A DNA stretch of 64,000 nucleotides from Rhizobium rhizogenes. GTDB lineage: Bacteria > Pseudomonadota > Alphaproteobacteria > Rhizobiales > Rhizobiaceae. Shown here one piece after another: positions 8,909 to 17,620 of the stretch. The notes beneath the pieces are model-generated. The model saw nothing but the letters and a program-made list of their open reading frames with translations. It had not been told where the DNA came from and did not search any database. How positions within the stretch are numbered: position 1 is the first letter of the stretch; each line of letters begins with the position of its first letter. The stretch spans positions 682,001 to 746,000 of the forward strand of contig NZ_CP019702.2 of the NCBI RefSeq assembly GCF_002005205.3. Direction: 5' to 3'. The translations under genes and the position numbers were made by a program.

Positions 8909-10238
8909 AAACCGTGTTGCCTGGAGCGAAGGCATGTTTCTTCGCGTCCAGCATTTCCAGCAATCCGACCGCTGGACGGAGCGCCTCGTGCGCAACACGA
9001 CGCGCAATCTTTCTCCCTATCCCTGGGGCATTGCCGAGATCGGCATGGACCGCAGCGCGCTGTCGATCGGGCAATTTGCCCTGTCGAACCTGCGCGGCGT
9101 TCTTCCCGATGGCACCCCTTTCGAGGCGCCGGAGGATTCTGACCTGCCGCCGCCGCTCGATCTCGATGACAGCGTCAAGGACGCCATCATCTATCTCGCC
9201 TTGCCCGCCCGCCAGCCCGGCAAGGCGGACATGTCCGCATCGGGCCGCAACGACACCAACAACGTGCGCTTCACCGCCTCCAGCTATGAGGTCTCCGACA
9301 CCAATATCGAGACGGATTTTGTCGCACCCATCGATGTCGGCCGTCTCAGCCTGAAGTTCCTCAAGACCGGCGACGACCTTTCCGGCTACGATCTTATCGG
9401 GCTTGCGCGGGTGATCGAGGTTCGCTCCGACCGTGCGGTCATCCTCGATCCGGATTTCATTCCGCCCAGTCTCACCTGCGCCGCGGCGCCGCGTCTCAAC
9501 GAGTTGCTGACGGAGCTTCTGGGGATCGTGCGCCACCGCGCCCAGGCGATCGCCGAGCGCATCGGCGATCCGACGATCCGCGGAACAGCGGAAGTGGGCG
9601 ATTACTTCCTGCTGCAGATCCTCAACCGGGCCGACCCGCTGCTTTCGCATCGCGGCGCCAACGCCACGCGTTTTCACCCCATCCGTTTTTACGAGGACTG
9701 CATCCAGCTTGCCGGCGAACTCGCCACCTTCACGACGGACAAAAAACGGGCGACGAATTTCCCGCCCTATCGTCACGATGATCTGAAGGCCACCTTCGGC
9801 GCGGTTTTCGATGATCTGCGCACGTCGCTTTCGGCGGTTCTGGAACAGGCGGCCGTTGCCATCGAACTGGTGGAGCGCCGCCATGGCGTGCGTGTCGGCA
9901 CCATCCACGACCGTACCCTGCTACGCGATGCCGGCTTCGTGCTTGCGGTACGTGCTGATATGGCCGCCGAAGACATTCGCCGCCGGTTGCCGGCACAGAT
10001 CAAGGTCGGGCCGGTCGAGCGGATTTCGGAACTGGTCAATGTCGCGCTGCCGGGCATTCCCGTGCGCTCGCTACCCGTTCTGCCGCGGCAATTGCCCTAT
10101 CGTTCCGGCACCGTCTATTTCGAAATCGACACGACATCACCGCTTTGGAAACAGCTCGAGACATCGGGCGCCATCGCCCTGCATCTGGCGGGCGAATTTC
10201 CCGGGCTTGAGATGGAAATGTGGGCGTTACGCGAATGA
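8898..10238 (+). CDS. tssK: T6SS baseplate-membrane connector TssK
   Basis: TssK (ImpJ/VasE) trimers join the baseplate wedges to the TssJLM membrane complex. The 446-residue product opens with the diagnostic VAWSEGMFLRVQHFQQSDRW, contains QILNRADPLLSHR and a FYEDCIQLAGELATF segment, and ends with a domain including LPRQLPYRSGTVYFEID. Length is normal. The start overlaps the fha stop by 11 bases and the stop forms ATGA with tssL, so expression is coupled to both neighbours. Confidence 0.95.
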   Translation: MRHENRVAWSEGMFLRVQHFQQSDRWTERLVRNTTRNLSPYPWGIAEIGMDRSALSIGQFALSNLRGVLPDGTPFEAPEDSDLPPPLDLDDSVKDAIIYLALPARQPGKADMSASGRNDTNNVRFTASSYEVSDTNIETDFVAPIDVGRLSLKFLKTGDDLSGYDLIGLARVIEVRSDRAVILDPDFIPPSLTCAAAPRLNELLTELLGIVRHRAQAIAERIGDPTIRGTAEVGDYFLLQILNRADPLLSHRGANATRFHPIRFYEDCIQLAGELATFTTDKKRATNFPPYRHDDLKATFGAVFDDLRTSLSAVLEQAAVAIELVERRHGVRVGTIHDRTLLRDAGFVLAVRADMAAEDIRRRLPAQIKVGPVERISELVNVALPGIPVRSLPVLPRQLPYRSGTVYFEIDTTSPLWKQLETSGAIALHLAGEFPGLEMEMWALRE

Positions 10239-11740
10239 GCAACGAAAAGCCCTCCTCCTGGCAGGATTTACCAACGGTGGTCGAAATCACCGAGGAAAGC
10301 CGCCGCCGCAACCAGAACGCCCGCAACATGGCGACGATCCTCGAAGACATCATCGAGACCGACGAGCCGGCCGCCCGGCCGAAAGGCAACACGACCGCCA
10401 TGCCGGTCGACCAGCTGCTTTCCGGCTTCCGCTTCGGTGGCGAGGATGTGCCGACGCTGGTGCAATCGGCAGCGCCGCTGCTCAATCTCGCGCATCTGTT
10501 GCGCTTCAGCGACGCCCAGCCGGACCCGGATCATCTGCGCCGTGCCTGCCTGGAAGCGATCACCCGCTATGAGCGCGATCTTGCCTCCGCCCGCATCAGC
10601 GCCGAGCGGGCGCGGGCCGCGCATTATGTCGTCTGCGCAACGGTGGATGATGTCATTCTCAGCAAGCCCTGGGGCGTGCGGGCAGGCTGGGCGCGCTCCG
10701 GCCTTGTGTCCACCTTCCACAATGATGTCACCGGTGGCGACAGGGTTTTCGACATTCTCGACCATTTCCACCAGTCGCCCGGCGCCAACAAGGATCTGCT
10801 GCTGCTGATCTATCTGTGCCTGTCGCTCGCCTTTGAAGGACGCACCCGCGTTTCGCCGAAGGGCGCACTGGAGCTTTCGCGCATCCGCGACAGTCTCTAC
10901 AAGACGCTGATCGGCCAGTATGGCGCTTTCGAACGGGAACTTTCACCGCACTGGAAAGGTGTCGAGGCCCGGCATACGCCATTGCGGACGATGGCCGCGC
11001 TCTGGACGTTGCTGTCCCTGATGGCGCTCGCCTTCGCGCTTGGCTATCTTTTCTTCACACTGTCACTCAACAGCGCATCCGATGTCACTTTCGAGAGGCT
11101 GGCCCATCTGCCCCCAAACGAGACGCCGAGCGTGCTGATTGCAAGCCCTCCGCCGCAACCACCGGTCAAAGTCGATATTCCCAGGGTCGTGGAACCACCC
11201 AAGATCGTGGAGCCGAAGCAACCGTCCCGGCTTGAAAAGCTGATGGCCTTCCTTCAGCCGGAGGTCGAAAAGAAGCTGGTCACGCTGGCGGATGTCAACG
11301 GACGACTGCGCATACGCATCAATAATTCAGGCCTTTTCGCCACCGGCAGCGCCGAGGTCAGCCCGCAGTTCCGCGATCTGATCCAGCGCATCGGCGGCGC
11401 GCTCGCGGCGGAAAAATTCCGCGCGGTCGTCATCGGCTATACCGACAACGTGCCGATCAAGACCGTGGAATTCCCGTCGAACTGGCATCTTTCCGAAGCG
11501 CGCGCCAAAGCGGTCGGAGACATTCTTTCACAATTCGCCGGCCCGGAAGCAATCCTGACGGAAGGCCGCGCCGACAGCGACCCGATCGCCGACAACAAGA
11601 CGGATGAAGGCCGCGAGATAAACCGCAGAACGGAAATCATGGTCCTGACCAACCCCGATGAAAAACTGAGCGACGCCGGCATTCTCTCGCCGACCATAGA
11701 GAACAGTTCAGGACAGCAGCCGGGAGAGGCGCAGCCATGA
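10235..11740 (+). CDS. tssL: T6SS inner-membrane protein TssL with C-terminal OmpA domain
   Basis: TssL (ImpK/IcmH-DotU) is part of the trans-envelope complex. The 501-residue protein has a cytoplasmic DotU domain (about 50-245), a single membrane span near 253-276 (LLSLMALAFALGYLFF), a Pro-rich linker, and a periplasmic OmpA/MotB peptidoglycan-binding domain (about 350-480) with GYTDNVPIKT, NWHLSEARA and NRRTEI. Thr14, in LPTVVEI at 10274-10276, corresponds to the residue reported to be phosphorylated by PpkA and then bound by Fha in A. tumefaciens. The ATG at 10235 overlaps the tssK stop (ATGA). An upstream GTG at 10220 would shift this numbering. Confidence 0.95.
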   Translation: MSNEKPSSWQDLPTVVEITEESRRRNQNARNMATILEDIIETDEPAARPKGNTTAMPVDQLLSGFRFGGEDVPTLVQSAAPLLNLAHLLRFSDAQPDPDHLRRACLEAITRYERDLASARISAERARAAHYVVCATVDDVILSKPWGVRAGWARSGLVSTFHNDVTGGDRVFDILDHFHQSPGANKDLLLLIYLCLSLAFEGRTRVSPKGALELSRIRDSLYKTLIGQYGAFERELSPHWKGVEARHTPLRTMAALWTLLSLMALAFALGYLFFTLSLNSASDVTFERLAHLPPNETPSVLIASPPPQPPVKVDIPRVVEPPKIVEPKQPSRLEKLMAFLQPEVEKKLVTLADVNGRLRIRINNSGLFATGSAEVSPQFRDLIQRIGGALAAEKFRAVVIGYTDNVPIKTVEFPSNWHLSEARAKAVGDILSQFAGPEAILTEGRADSDPIADNKTDEGREINRRTEIMVLTNPDEKLSDAGILSPTIENSSGQQPGEAQP

Positions 11741-14700
11741 ATCCATTGAGTTATTTTTATACGATCCGCTCCTATGTCGAGAGCTATGCGGCCCTCGTCG
11801 GACGTCGCTTCCTGTCGCTCCTGTGGGTGATCGCGCTTTGCGTCGTCATCTGGTTTTACGGCTACCTGATTGCGCTCGGCGATTTCAAGCCGCTTGGAAC
11901 GACGCAGGCCCGGCTCATCGCCATCGGCATTATTCTAGCCATCTGGCTGATCTACATCGTCGTCACGATTTACCGCGGCCGCAAGCAAGACAAGGAACTC
12001 GTCGACAGCATCGAGCGCGAAGCCCTGGCCAACCGTCAGGCCGAGATCGGCGAAATCCAGACACGCCTGAAGGAAGCACTGGCGCTGTTGCGGCGCGTCA
12101 CGAAAAAGCGGTTCGGTTACATATACGATCTGCCCTGGTACGTGATCTTCGGCGCACCGGGCTCCGGCAAGACGACGGCGCTGACCAATTCCGGCCTGCA
12201 ATTTCCGCTTGGCGATGCGCTCGGCGAAAACGCGGTGAAAGGCATAGGCGGCACACGCAACTGCAACTGGTGGTTCGCCGACGAGGCGATACTGATCGAC
12301 ACGGCAGGGCGTTACACCACGCAGGATGATCTCGATGGCTCATCGAAAGCCGGCTGGGAAGGTTTCCTCGGCCTTCTGAGACGGTATCGCCGTTCGCAGC
12401 CGATCAACGGCGCACTGGTGACATTGTCCATCCCCGATCTTCTCACCCGCGATCCCGAGGAGCAGCGGCAGGAACTGCGCTCCATCCGGCAGCGCCTTTC
12501 GGAACTGGATGAATATCTGCACGCCCGCGTGCCGGTCTATATCGTGCTGACCAAGGCCGATCTCCTGCATGGCTTTGTGGAATTCTTCGACGGTTTCAAC
12601 AAGACCGATCGCCAGCAGGTCTGGGGCACGACCTTCAAGCTGGATGAGAGCTATTCCGCCAAGGACCTGCCGCAACGGCTGACGGAAGAGTTCGAACTGT
12701 TGCAACAACGGGTCGACGCGATGCTGATCGAGCGCCTGCAGCAGGAACAGAATGCGGAGATACGCGGACGTATCTTCCGTTTCCCGGCGGAACTGGCGCG
12801 GCTGAAAGACCGGCTTCACGAAGCTCTGAGCGAACTTTGCGCTAGCTCCCCCCTGATCGAGGCGCCGCTCCTGCGCGGCGTTTACCTCGCTTCTGGAACG
12901 CAGCCGGAAACGGAACGGCCTGTCAGTGCACCACGGGCTCGCCGGAGCTATTTCCTTGCGCGGCTCTTCAAGGATGTCATCTTCCCGGAAGCCGCGCTGG
13001 TGATGCGCGACAAGCGCCTTTCGGGGCGGCAGCTGCTTGTCCGGCGCATTGCCTATACGGCCTGCGCGGTCGCGGTTGCCGTCGTCTTCACGGGCTGGAT
13101 TTTCACCTATTTCGCCAATACGCGGGCGCTGGCGGAAGCCGACCGCAAGCTCGGCGCCTATGAGCAGCTGGTCCAGGGCATTCCCGTGCGCGATGTCGCC
13201 GATGCCGATTTCCTGCGCATCCTTCCAGCACTCGATAATCTGCGTGACGTCAATTCCGGCTTTGCCCGGGAGCGCGTGTGGAATGTCAGTTTCGGCCTCG
13301 ATCAGGAAGACAAGATCGCCGGGCGGCAACGCGATGCCTATCAGCGCGCGCTCAACGCCCTTCTGCTGCCGCGCATGATCGTGCAGCTGCAGAAACAACT
13401 TAAGGACGAAAAGGATGTCACTCGCACGTTCAATTCGCTGAAACTCTATGGAATGCTTGGCGGCATGGGCGCATTGGACCGGGATTTCCTGACAATGCAG
13501 ACGCATCAGATGTTCGCGTCCCTTTATCCCGGCGACGGAAGGGCGGCGGCCCGGGAGGCGCTGGACCAGCACGCAAGGGCCCTGGCGGATGGCGTACTCG
13601 CCCCGATCGAGCTTGATGCCCGCCTCATCGACACCGCCCGCGAAACCATCCGCGACCAGGCGATCGGCACCCGTGCCTATGATATTCTCGCCGGCCTTCC
13701 GCAGGCGCAGGAGCTGATGGAATGGACGCCCGCCACGGCCTTCGGCCCGCTTGGAGAACGCGCTTTCGAACGCCGCAGCAAGGCCCCGATGGCGGAGGGC
13801 ATAGAAGGCCTCTTCACGGCGCAAGGATATCGCAGCGTCGTCATTCCGCAGATCGCCCATGCGGCGCGTATCGCGCTTTCGGAAGGATGGGTGCGTGGTT
13901 CCGACGACGCGATCCGCGGCGCGACGGTCGAACAGGTGGCACAGGCCGCGCTGCAAATCTATTTCGACCGTTTCGAGAAGAGATGGGCCGATACGCTGGC
14001 CGATCTGAGGGTCAAGCCCTCCCAGACGCTGGGCGACGCGGTGGAAACAACCCGCGCACTTGCCAATGAGCGCAACATTCTGGTGGAGGCGGCAAAATCC
14101 ATCGCCGAAGCGACAGATCTGCGTCCCAGTGTGGGCGCAAATCCGGCCAGCGTCGCTTCCGCCGCCGAAGGCGATGCAACGGCGGCCGTTCTTGCCGCCA
14201 CCGTGAATGCGGCGGACCCCTATGCGCGATTGCGGGATATGCTGGCGGCCAAGGGAGCCACCCCGGCGGCCGGCGCGGAAACCAATGGCGGCAAGGCAGC
14301 GGGTTCTCCAGCCGAGCAGCTGCTTTCCAATTTCAAGATGCTGAACGAGCAGCTCGCCCGCTCTGCAACCACCTCCGACGAGGTCGCCAAGGTGTTCGAT
14401 GTGGACAGCCAGCTGACCAAGGCCAATCAGGACCTGCTGCAGCAGGCACGCCAACTGCCGGCGCCGCTCGATGTCTGGGTGGCGGGGGTGGCGGCCGATG
14501 TCGGCTCGCTTGCGGTCAAATCCGCACGCAGCCGTATTGCAGACCTCTGGGCGGCCGATTCAGCCTCCCTGTGCTCTTCGATCGTGACCGGGCGTTATCC
14601 TTTCGACCGGTCCTCCTCCCGCGATGTCGCCATTGCGGATTTTACGCGTCTGTTCGGCCCGACCGGAGTTTTCCAGAGCTTCTTCAAGCAGCGCATGGAG

Positions 14701-15225
14701 CCTTTCGTTGACAAGACGACCACCCCCTGGAGCTGGAAAGGCACCTTCGGCGCCGCCGGCATTCCAAGCAGCGCCATCGCCCAGTTCGAAAATGCCGACA
14801 AGATTTCGCGTGCCTTCTTCCCGAATGGCAGCGAGACGCCGGCGGTTTCGATCAATGTCAAACCCGTTTCGCTCACCAATGCCTCCAGCGCCGTGATGCT
14901 GGAAATCGAGGGTGAGCGGGTGGTCTATTATCACGGCCCGATCCAGGCGAAGTCGATCACCTGGCCCTCCCGTGAGAATACGGCGAGCCTCTCGCGCATC
15001 GCCTTCCAGCCGGGCGGCTGGCAGCAGGCGAAGACCGAAAACGGCGACTGGTCACCATTCCGCCTGTTCGACGGCGCAAATATCGAAAGCCAGTCCGGTG
15101 ATCTTTTGCGGGTACGGTTTGATAATGGCGGCCAGACGGCCGAATTCGATATTCAGTTCGGGTCGGTTCTCAATCCATTCAGACTGGAGGCGATGTCGAG
15201 CTTTGCCTGCCCCCAGCAGTTTTGA
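11737..15225 (+). CDS. tssM: T6SS inner-membrane protein TssM (IcmF family)
   Basis: TssM is the large inner-membrane component whose periplasmic part links TssL to the outer membrane. The 1162 residues include two N-terminal membrane spans (about 27-47 and 60-80), a cytoplasmic NTPase-like domain with Walker A GAPGSGKT (about 139-146) and a Walker-B-like AILIDTAGRY (about 184-193), a third span near 437-460, and a long periplasmic region ending in the IcmF C-terminal domain. The intact Walker A agrees with reports of ATPase activity for Agrobacterium TssM. The start overlaps the tssL stop (ATGA). No tssJ lipoprotein gene is seen in the window. Confidence 0.95.
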   Translation: MNPLSYFYTIRSYVESYAALVGRRFLSLLWVIALCVVIWFYGYLIALGDFKPLGTTQARLIAIGIILAIWLIYIVVTIYRGRKQDKELVDSIEREALANRQAEIGEIQTRLKEALALLRRVTKKRFGYIYDLPWYVIFGAPGSGKTTALTNSGLQFPLGDALGENAVKGIGGTRNCNWWFADEAILIDTAGRYTTQDDLDGSSKAGWEGFLGLLRRYRRSQPINGALVTLSIPDLLTRDPEEQRQELRSIRQRLSELDEYLHARVPVYIVLTKADLLHGFVEFFDGFNKTDRQQVWGTTFKLDESYSAKDLPQRLTEEFELLQQRVDAMLIERLQQEQNAEIRGRIFRFPAELARLKDRLHEALSELCASSPLIEAPLLRGVYLASGTQPETERPVSAPRARRSYFLARLFKDVIFPEAALVMRDKRLSGRQLLVRRIAYTACAVAVAVVFTGWIFTYFANTRALAEADRKLGAYEQLVQGIPVRDVADADFLRILPALDNLRDVNSGFARERVWNVSFGLDQEDKIAGRQRDAYQRALNALLLPRMIVQLQKQLKDEKDVTRTFNSLKLYGMLGGMGALDRDFLTMQTHQMFASLYPGDGRAAAREALDQHARALADGVLAPIELDARLIDTARETIRDQAIGTRAYDILAGLPQAQELMEWTPATAFGPLGERAFERRSKAPMAEGIEGLFTAQGYRSVVIPQIAHAARIALSEGWVRGSDDAIRGATVEQVAQAALQIYFDRFEKRWADTLADLRVKPSQTLGDAVETTRALANERNILVEAAKSIAEATDLRPSVGANPASVASAAEGDATAAVLAATVNAADPYARLRDMLAAKGATPAAGAETNGGKAAGSPAEQLLSNFKMLNEQLARSATTSDEVAKVFDVDSQLTKANQDLLQQARQLPAPLDVWVAGVAADVGSLAVKSARSRIADLWAADSASLCSSIVTGRYPFDRSSSRDVAIADFTRLFGPTGVFQSFFKQRMEPFVDKTTTPWSWKGTFGAAGIPSSAIAQFENADKISRAFFPNGSETPAVSINVKPVSLTNASSAVMLEIEGERVVYYHGPIQAKSITWPSRENTASLSRIAFQPGGWQQAKTENGDWSPFRLFDGANIESQSGDLLRVRFDNGGQTAEFDIQFGSVLNPFRLEAMSSFACPQQF

Positions 15226-15265
15226 CGGCAGGCGGCATATGGATTTTTAACGGAGGGGATTGAAA

Positions 15266-15307
15266 ATGGTAGCGATGACGACAACCTCAGCGGTCGTTTC
15301 CGTCTGA
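15266..15307 (+). CDS. possible 13-codon leader ORF upstream of tagF-pppA
   Basis: An ATG at 15266 is preceded by a strong GGAGGGG at 15252-15258 and encodes MVAMTTTSAVVSV before a TGA at 15305-15307. That stop shares its last base with the ATG of tagF-pppA (TGATG), a classic termination-reinitiation arrangement. The tagF-pppA start has no good Shine-Dalgarno site of its own. Translation of the repressor could therefore depend on ribosomes leaving this leader. It is not a recognised gene, and chance is possible given its size. Confidence 0.45.
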   Translation: MVAMTTTSAVVSV

Positions 15308-16719
15308 TGGTCAATCAGGCATCGAGACCCGCGGAAACCGCAGCGGAAAGCGACCGCATCGGTTTCTTCGGCAAGGTACCCAGCCACGGCGATTTCATCT
15401 CCGACGGCCTTGAACGGGAATTGATCAGCACCTTTGACGACTGGATGCGATCCGGCCTGCATGCCTGCGCGGATATGTTCTCCGGCCGCTGGCCAGCCAT
15501 ATTCTCATCGTCCCCACCCATACGCTTCATCATTGAAAGAGGCATCTGGGGAAACTGCGCCTATGTGGGCGTGCTGCTGCCGAGCACGGACCGGGTGGGG
15601 CGGAAATATCCGCTCGCCATCATCGCCCAGCTCAACAGCTTCCGGAAACATCCAAGAACACTCTATCTGGACGACACCTGGTTCATGGCGGCCGAAGCCC
15701 TGGCCGAGACCTCCATGACCGGCGATTTCGAGATTGCGCGCTTCAACGCCGCGGTCAGGAAACTGCGGTTGCCCAAACCCCGGGAGGACGACGACGAACC
15801 GGAGATGGCGCGCGGCCGACCGCCGACCAGCCTCTGGTGGCATATCGATCCCCTCAGCCGCCGCCCGCGAGGGCTCAAATTCGACGGCAAGCCGAAGGCT
15901 TCCGATTTCATGCGCCTGTTCAGCGAAATGGCGGGCAAGAGCGATGAGGACGGGGCGGGTGCCGCCCGCGCCCATGCGCCGACGCAAGACAGCGTGCCTG
16001 TACAGGCACCTCCGCCAGCGCGGCCTGCGCGCTCCGCCGAGCCGCCGTCGCCGGTCATCTATAGCTATGCGACGCACGCGGGAACGCGGCTGTCCCTGAA
16101 TGCGGATTCGCTGTTCGTTTCAAGAGACCCTGCCCTCTTCGCGATAGCCGACGGACAGGGAGATACACACGGCGCCGTTGAAGCTGCCCGACTCGTCACC
16201 AACATTCTGTCCGAGACCCCGGATGCCGACAATCCGGAGATGATGACGCAGAACATTCGGGGAAAGCTCGGCACCGTCAACAGCCTTCTTTTGTCACGGC
16301 AGGCCGCAGCCGCGGAAAACAGGCCGGCCGCCAGTGTGGTCATCGCCCACATCAGCGGCGACAGGCTGAGCATCGTCTGGTCCGGCGACGCACGCGCCTA
16401 CCTTCTGAAAAACGGAACGATGCATCAGCTTTCCCGCGACCACGTCATTGTCGGCATGAAAAAGCAGCTGTCCCAATGCGTCGGCCTCTCCCAACAGTTC
16501 CGGCCGGATATTCTCCATGAGGATTGGGGTCCGCGGGACAGGCTGCTTCTGTGCAGCGCCCCGCTGGTGCAGATCCTGAAAGAGCGGACAATTGCCGAGG
16601 TCGTCAGCGGCACGCTTCTCAAGGAATGCGCCGGCGCCCTGATACAGGAAGCGCTGATCGAAAACGCACGCGAGAATATCAGCGCCATCGTGATTGGAAA
16701 CGGGCGTGAGCAAGGATGA
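15307..16719 (+). CDS. tagF-pppA: fused T6SS repressor/phosphatase TagF-PppA
   Basis: Two post-translational T6SS repressors are joined in one 470-residue protein. The N-terminal TagF domain (about 15-200) starts with RIGFFGKVPSHGDFIS and has SLWWHIDPL near its end. A Pro/Ala-rich linker (about 215-248) follows. The C-terminal PP2C-like phosphatase (about 250-465) has NADSLFV, AIADGQGD near 278-285 and WSGDARAYLL near 358-367. PppA is expected to oppose PpkA phosphorylation, while TagF represses by an independent route. The fusion is the arrangement known from Agrobacterium. The ATG overlaps the stop of a short leader ORF; ppkA overlaps the 3' end. Confidence 0.92.
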   Translation: MVNQASRPAETAAESDRIGFFGKVPSHGDFISDGLERELISTFDDWMRSGLHACADMFSGRWPAIFSSSPPIRFIIERGIWGNCAYVGVLLPSTDRVGRKYPLAIIAQLNSFRKHPRTLYLDDTWFMAAEALAETSMTGDFEIARFNAAVRKLRLPKPREDDDEPEMARGRPPTSLWWHIDPLSRRPRGLKFDGKPKASDFMRLFSEMAGKSDEDGAGAARAHAPTQDSVPVQAPPPARPARSAEPPSPVIYSYATHAGTRLSLNADSLFVSRDPALFAIADGQGDTHGAVEAARLVTNILSETPDADNPEMMTQNIRGKLGTVNSLLLSRQAAAAENRPAASVVIAHISGDRLSIVWSGDARAYLLKNGTMHQLSRDHVIVGMKKQLSQCVGLSQQFRPDILHEDWGPRDRLLLCSAPLVQILKERTIAEVVSGTLLKECAGALIQEALIENARENISAIVIGNGREQG

Positions 16720-17611
16720 AAGGCAAGACCGAAATTCCGCTGTTACGCAGGTAAGCGCGCGGTTTTCCGAACTGTGGCGGAGTATTCGCCATGACGGCAC
16801 GCGGGAAAGGCCCGCCGAAGAACAGAACGACCTGATCGATCAACTGCGAAATGCGCTGGATCGAAAGATTTCGCATTTTTCCGCAGTAAAACCCGTCTGG
16901 ATCGCCGACAGCTTTGCCGTCGAGGGAATTGCCCATGAGAGCAACACGACGCTGCTTTTGAAACTGCGGCACCGTGACCTCGGCTCCCTGCACGCCCTGA
17001 AAACCGTGCCGCCGGCATCGGCGGACGATGCGGCGCTGCTGCAAAGACTGCGGGAGGAGGCACAGATCGGGCTTGCCCTGCGCCACCCGTGCCTGGTGGA
17101 AACATCCGCCCTGTTGCGATTGCCCGATGGGCGGCCGGGGCTTTTGCAGCCATGGCTTCCGTTGTCGCTGGCGTCGCAGACCATCGCCCGGTCAATCACT
17201 CCGCAGGATGCGGTTGTTGTGCTTCGCCGGGTGCTGGAAGGCCTGAACGCCATGCATATGCAGGGATATGTTCATTGCGATGTGACGCCGGCCAATATTC
17301 TGCTGCAGGAGGATGGCGTCGCGACTGTCAGGCTCGGCGATTTCGGCATTGCGCTGGAAATTGGCCAGAAGCACAGGCAACGGGGCATGGCATTTGCCGC
17401 CTCGGCCGGATTTGCGGCACCGGAGCAGATGCAGGGTGCGGCCGCAAACCCAAATCAGGATATATTCTCGGTTGGGCGGCTTGCCTTGCGGCTCATCGCA
17501 ACAACCGGGGCGCACGCAACGGAGAAGCTTTCGCATTTCGCCCGCGCCTGTTGCCACGACGATCCCGCTTCGCGCCCACAATCGGCAATGGATGCGCTAC
17601 AGCTTTTGTAG
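16706..17611 (+). CDS. ppkA: T6SS serine/threonine kinase PpkA (short soluble form)
   Basis: This Hanks-type kinase should phosphorylate TssL Thr14 to activate secretion. From the GTG at 16706 it is 301 residues. A probable ATP-anchoring Lys99 lies in HALKTV, the catalytic loop is HCDVTPANIL (190-199), DFG is at 212-214 and an APE motif at 238-240. The loop departs from the usual HRDxKxxN: Arg is replaced by Cys and Lys by Thr, while Asp and Asn remain. It lacks the membrane span and VWA domain of the long Pseudomonas PpkA. A TTG at 16694 is an alternative start; neither has a clear Shine-Dalgarno site. It overlaps tagF-pppA by 14 bases and ends the operon. Confidence 0.88.
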   Translation: MSKDERQDRNSAVTQVSARFSELWRSIRHDGTRERPAEEQNDLIDQLRNALDRKISHFSAVKPVWIADSFAVEGIAHESNTTLLLKLRHRDLGSLHALKTVPPASADDAALLQRLREEAQIGLALRHPCLVETSALLRLPDGRPGLLQPWLPLSLASQTIARSITPQDAVVVLRRVLEGLNAMHMQGYVHCDVTPANILLQEDGVATVRLGDFGIALEIGQKHRQRGMAFAASAGFAAPEQMQGAAANPNQDIFSVGRLALRLIATTGAHATEKLSHFARACCHDDPASRPQSAMDALQLL

Positions 17612-17620
17612 CGCAGCCTG

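Noticed and set aside
12340..14454. 704-codon open frame on the minus strand opposite tssM
   Set aside because: It is an antisense shadow of a secure TssM gene, without start signals or domain pattern.
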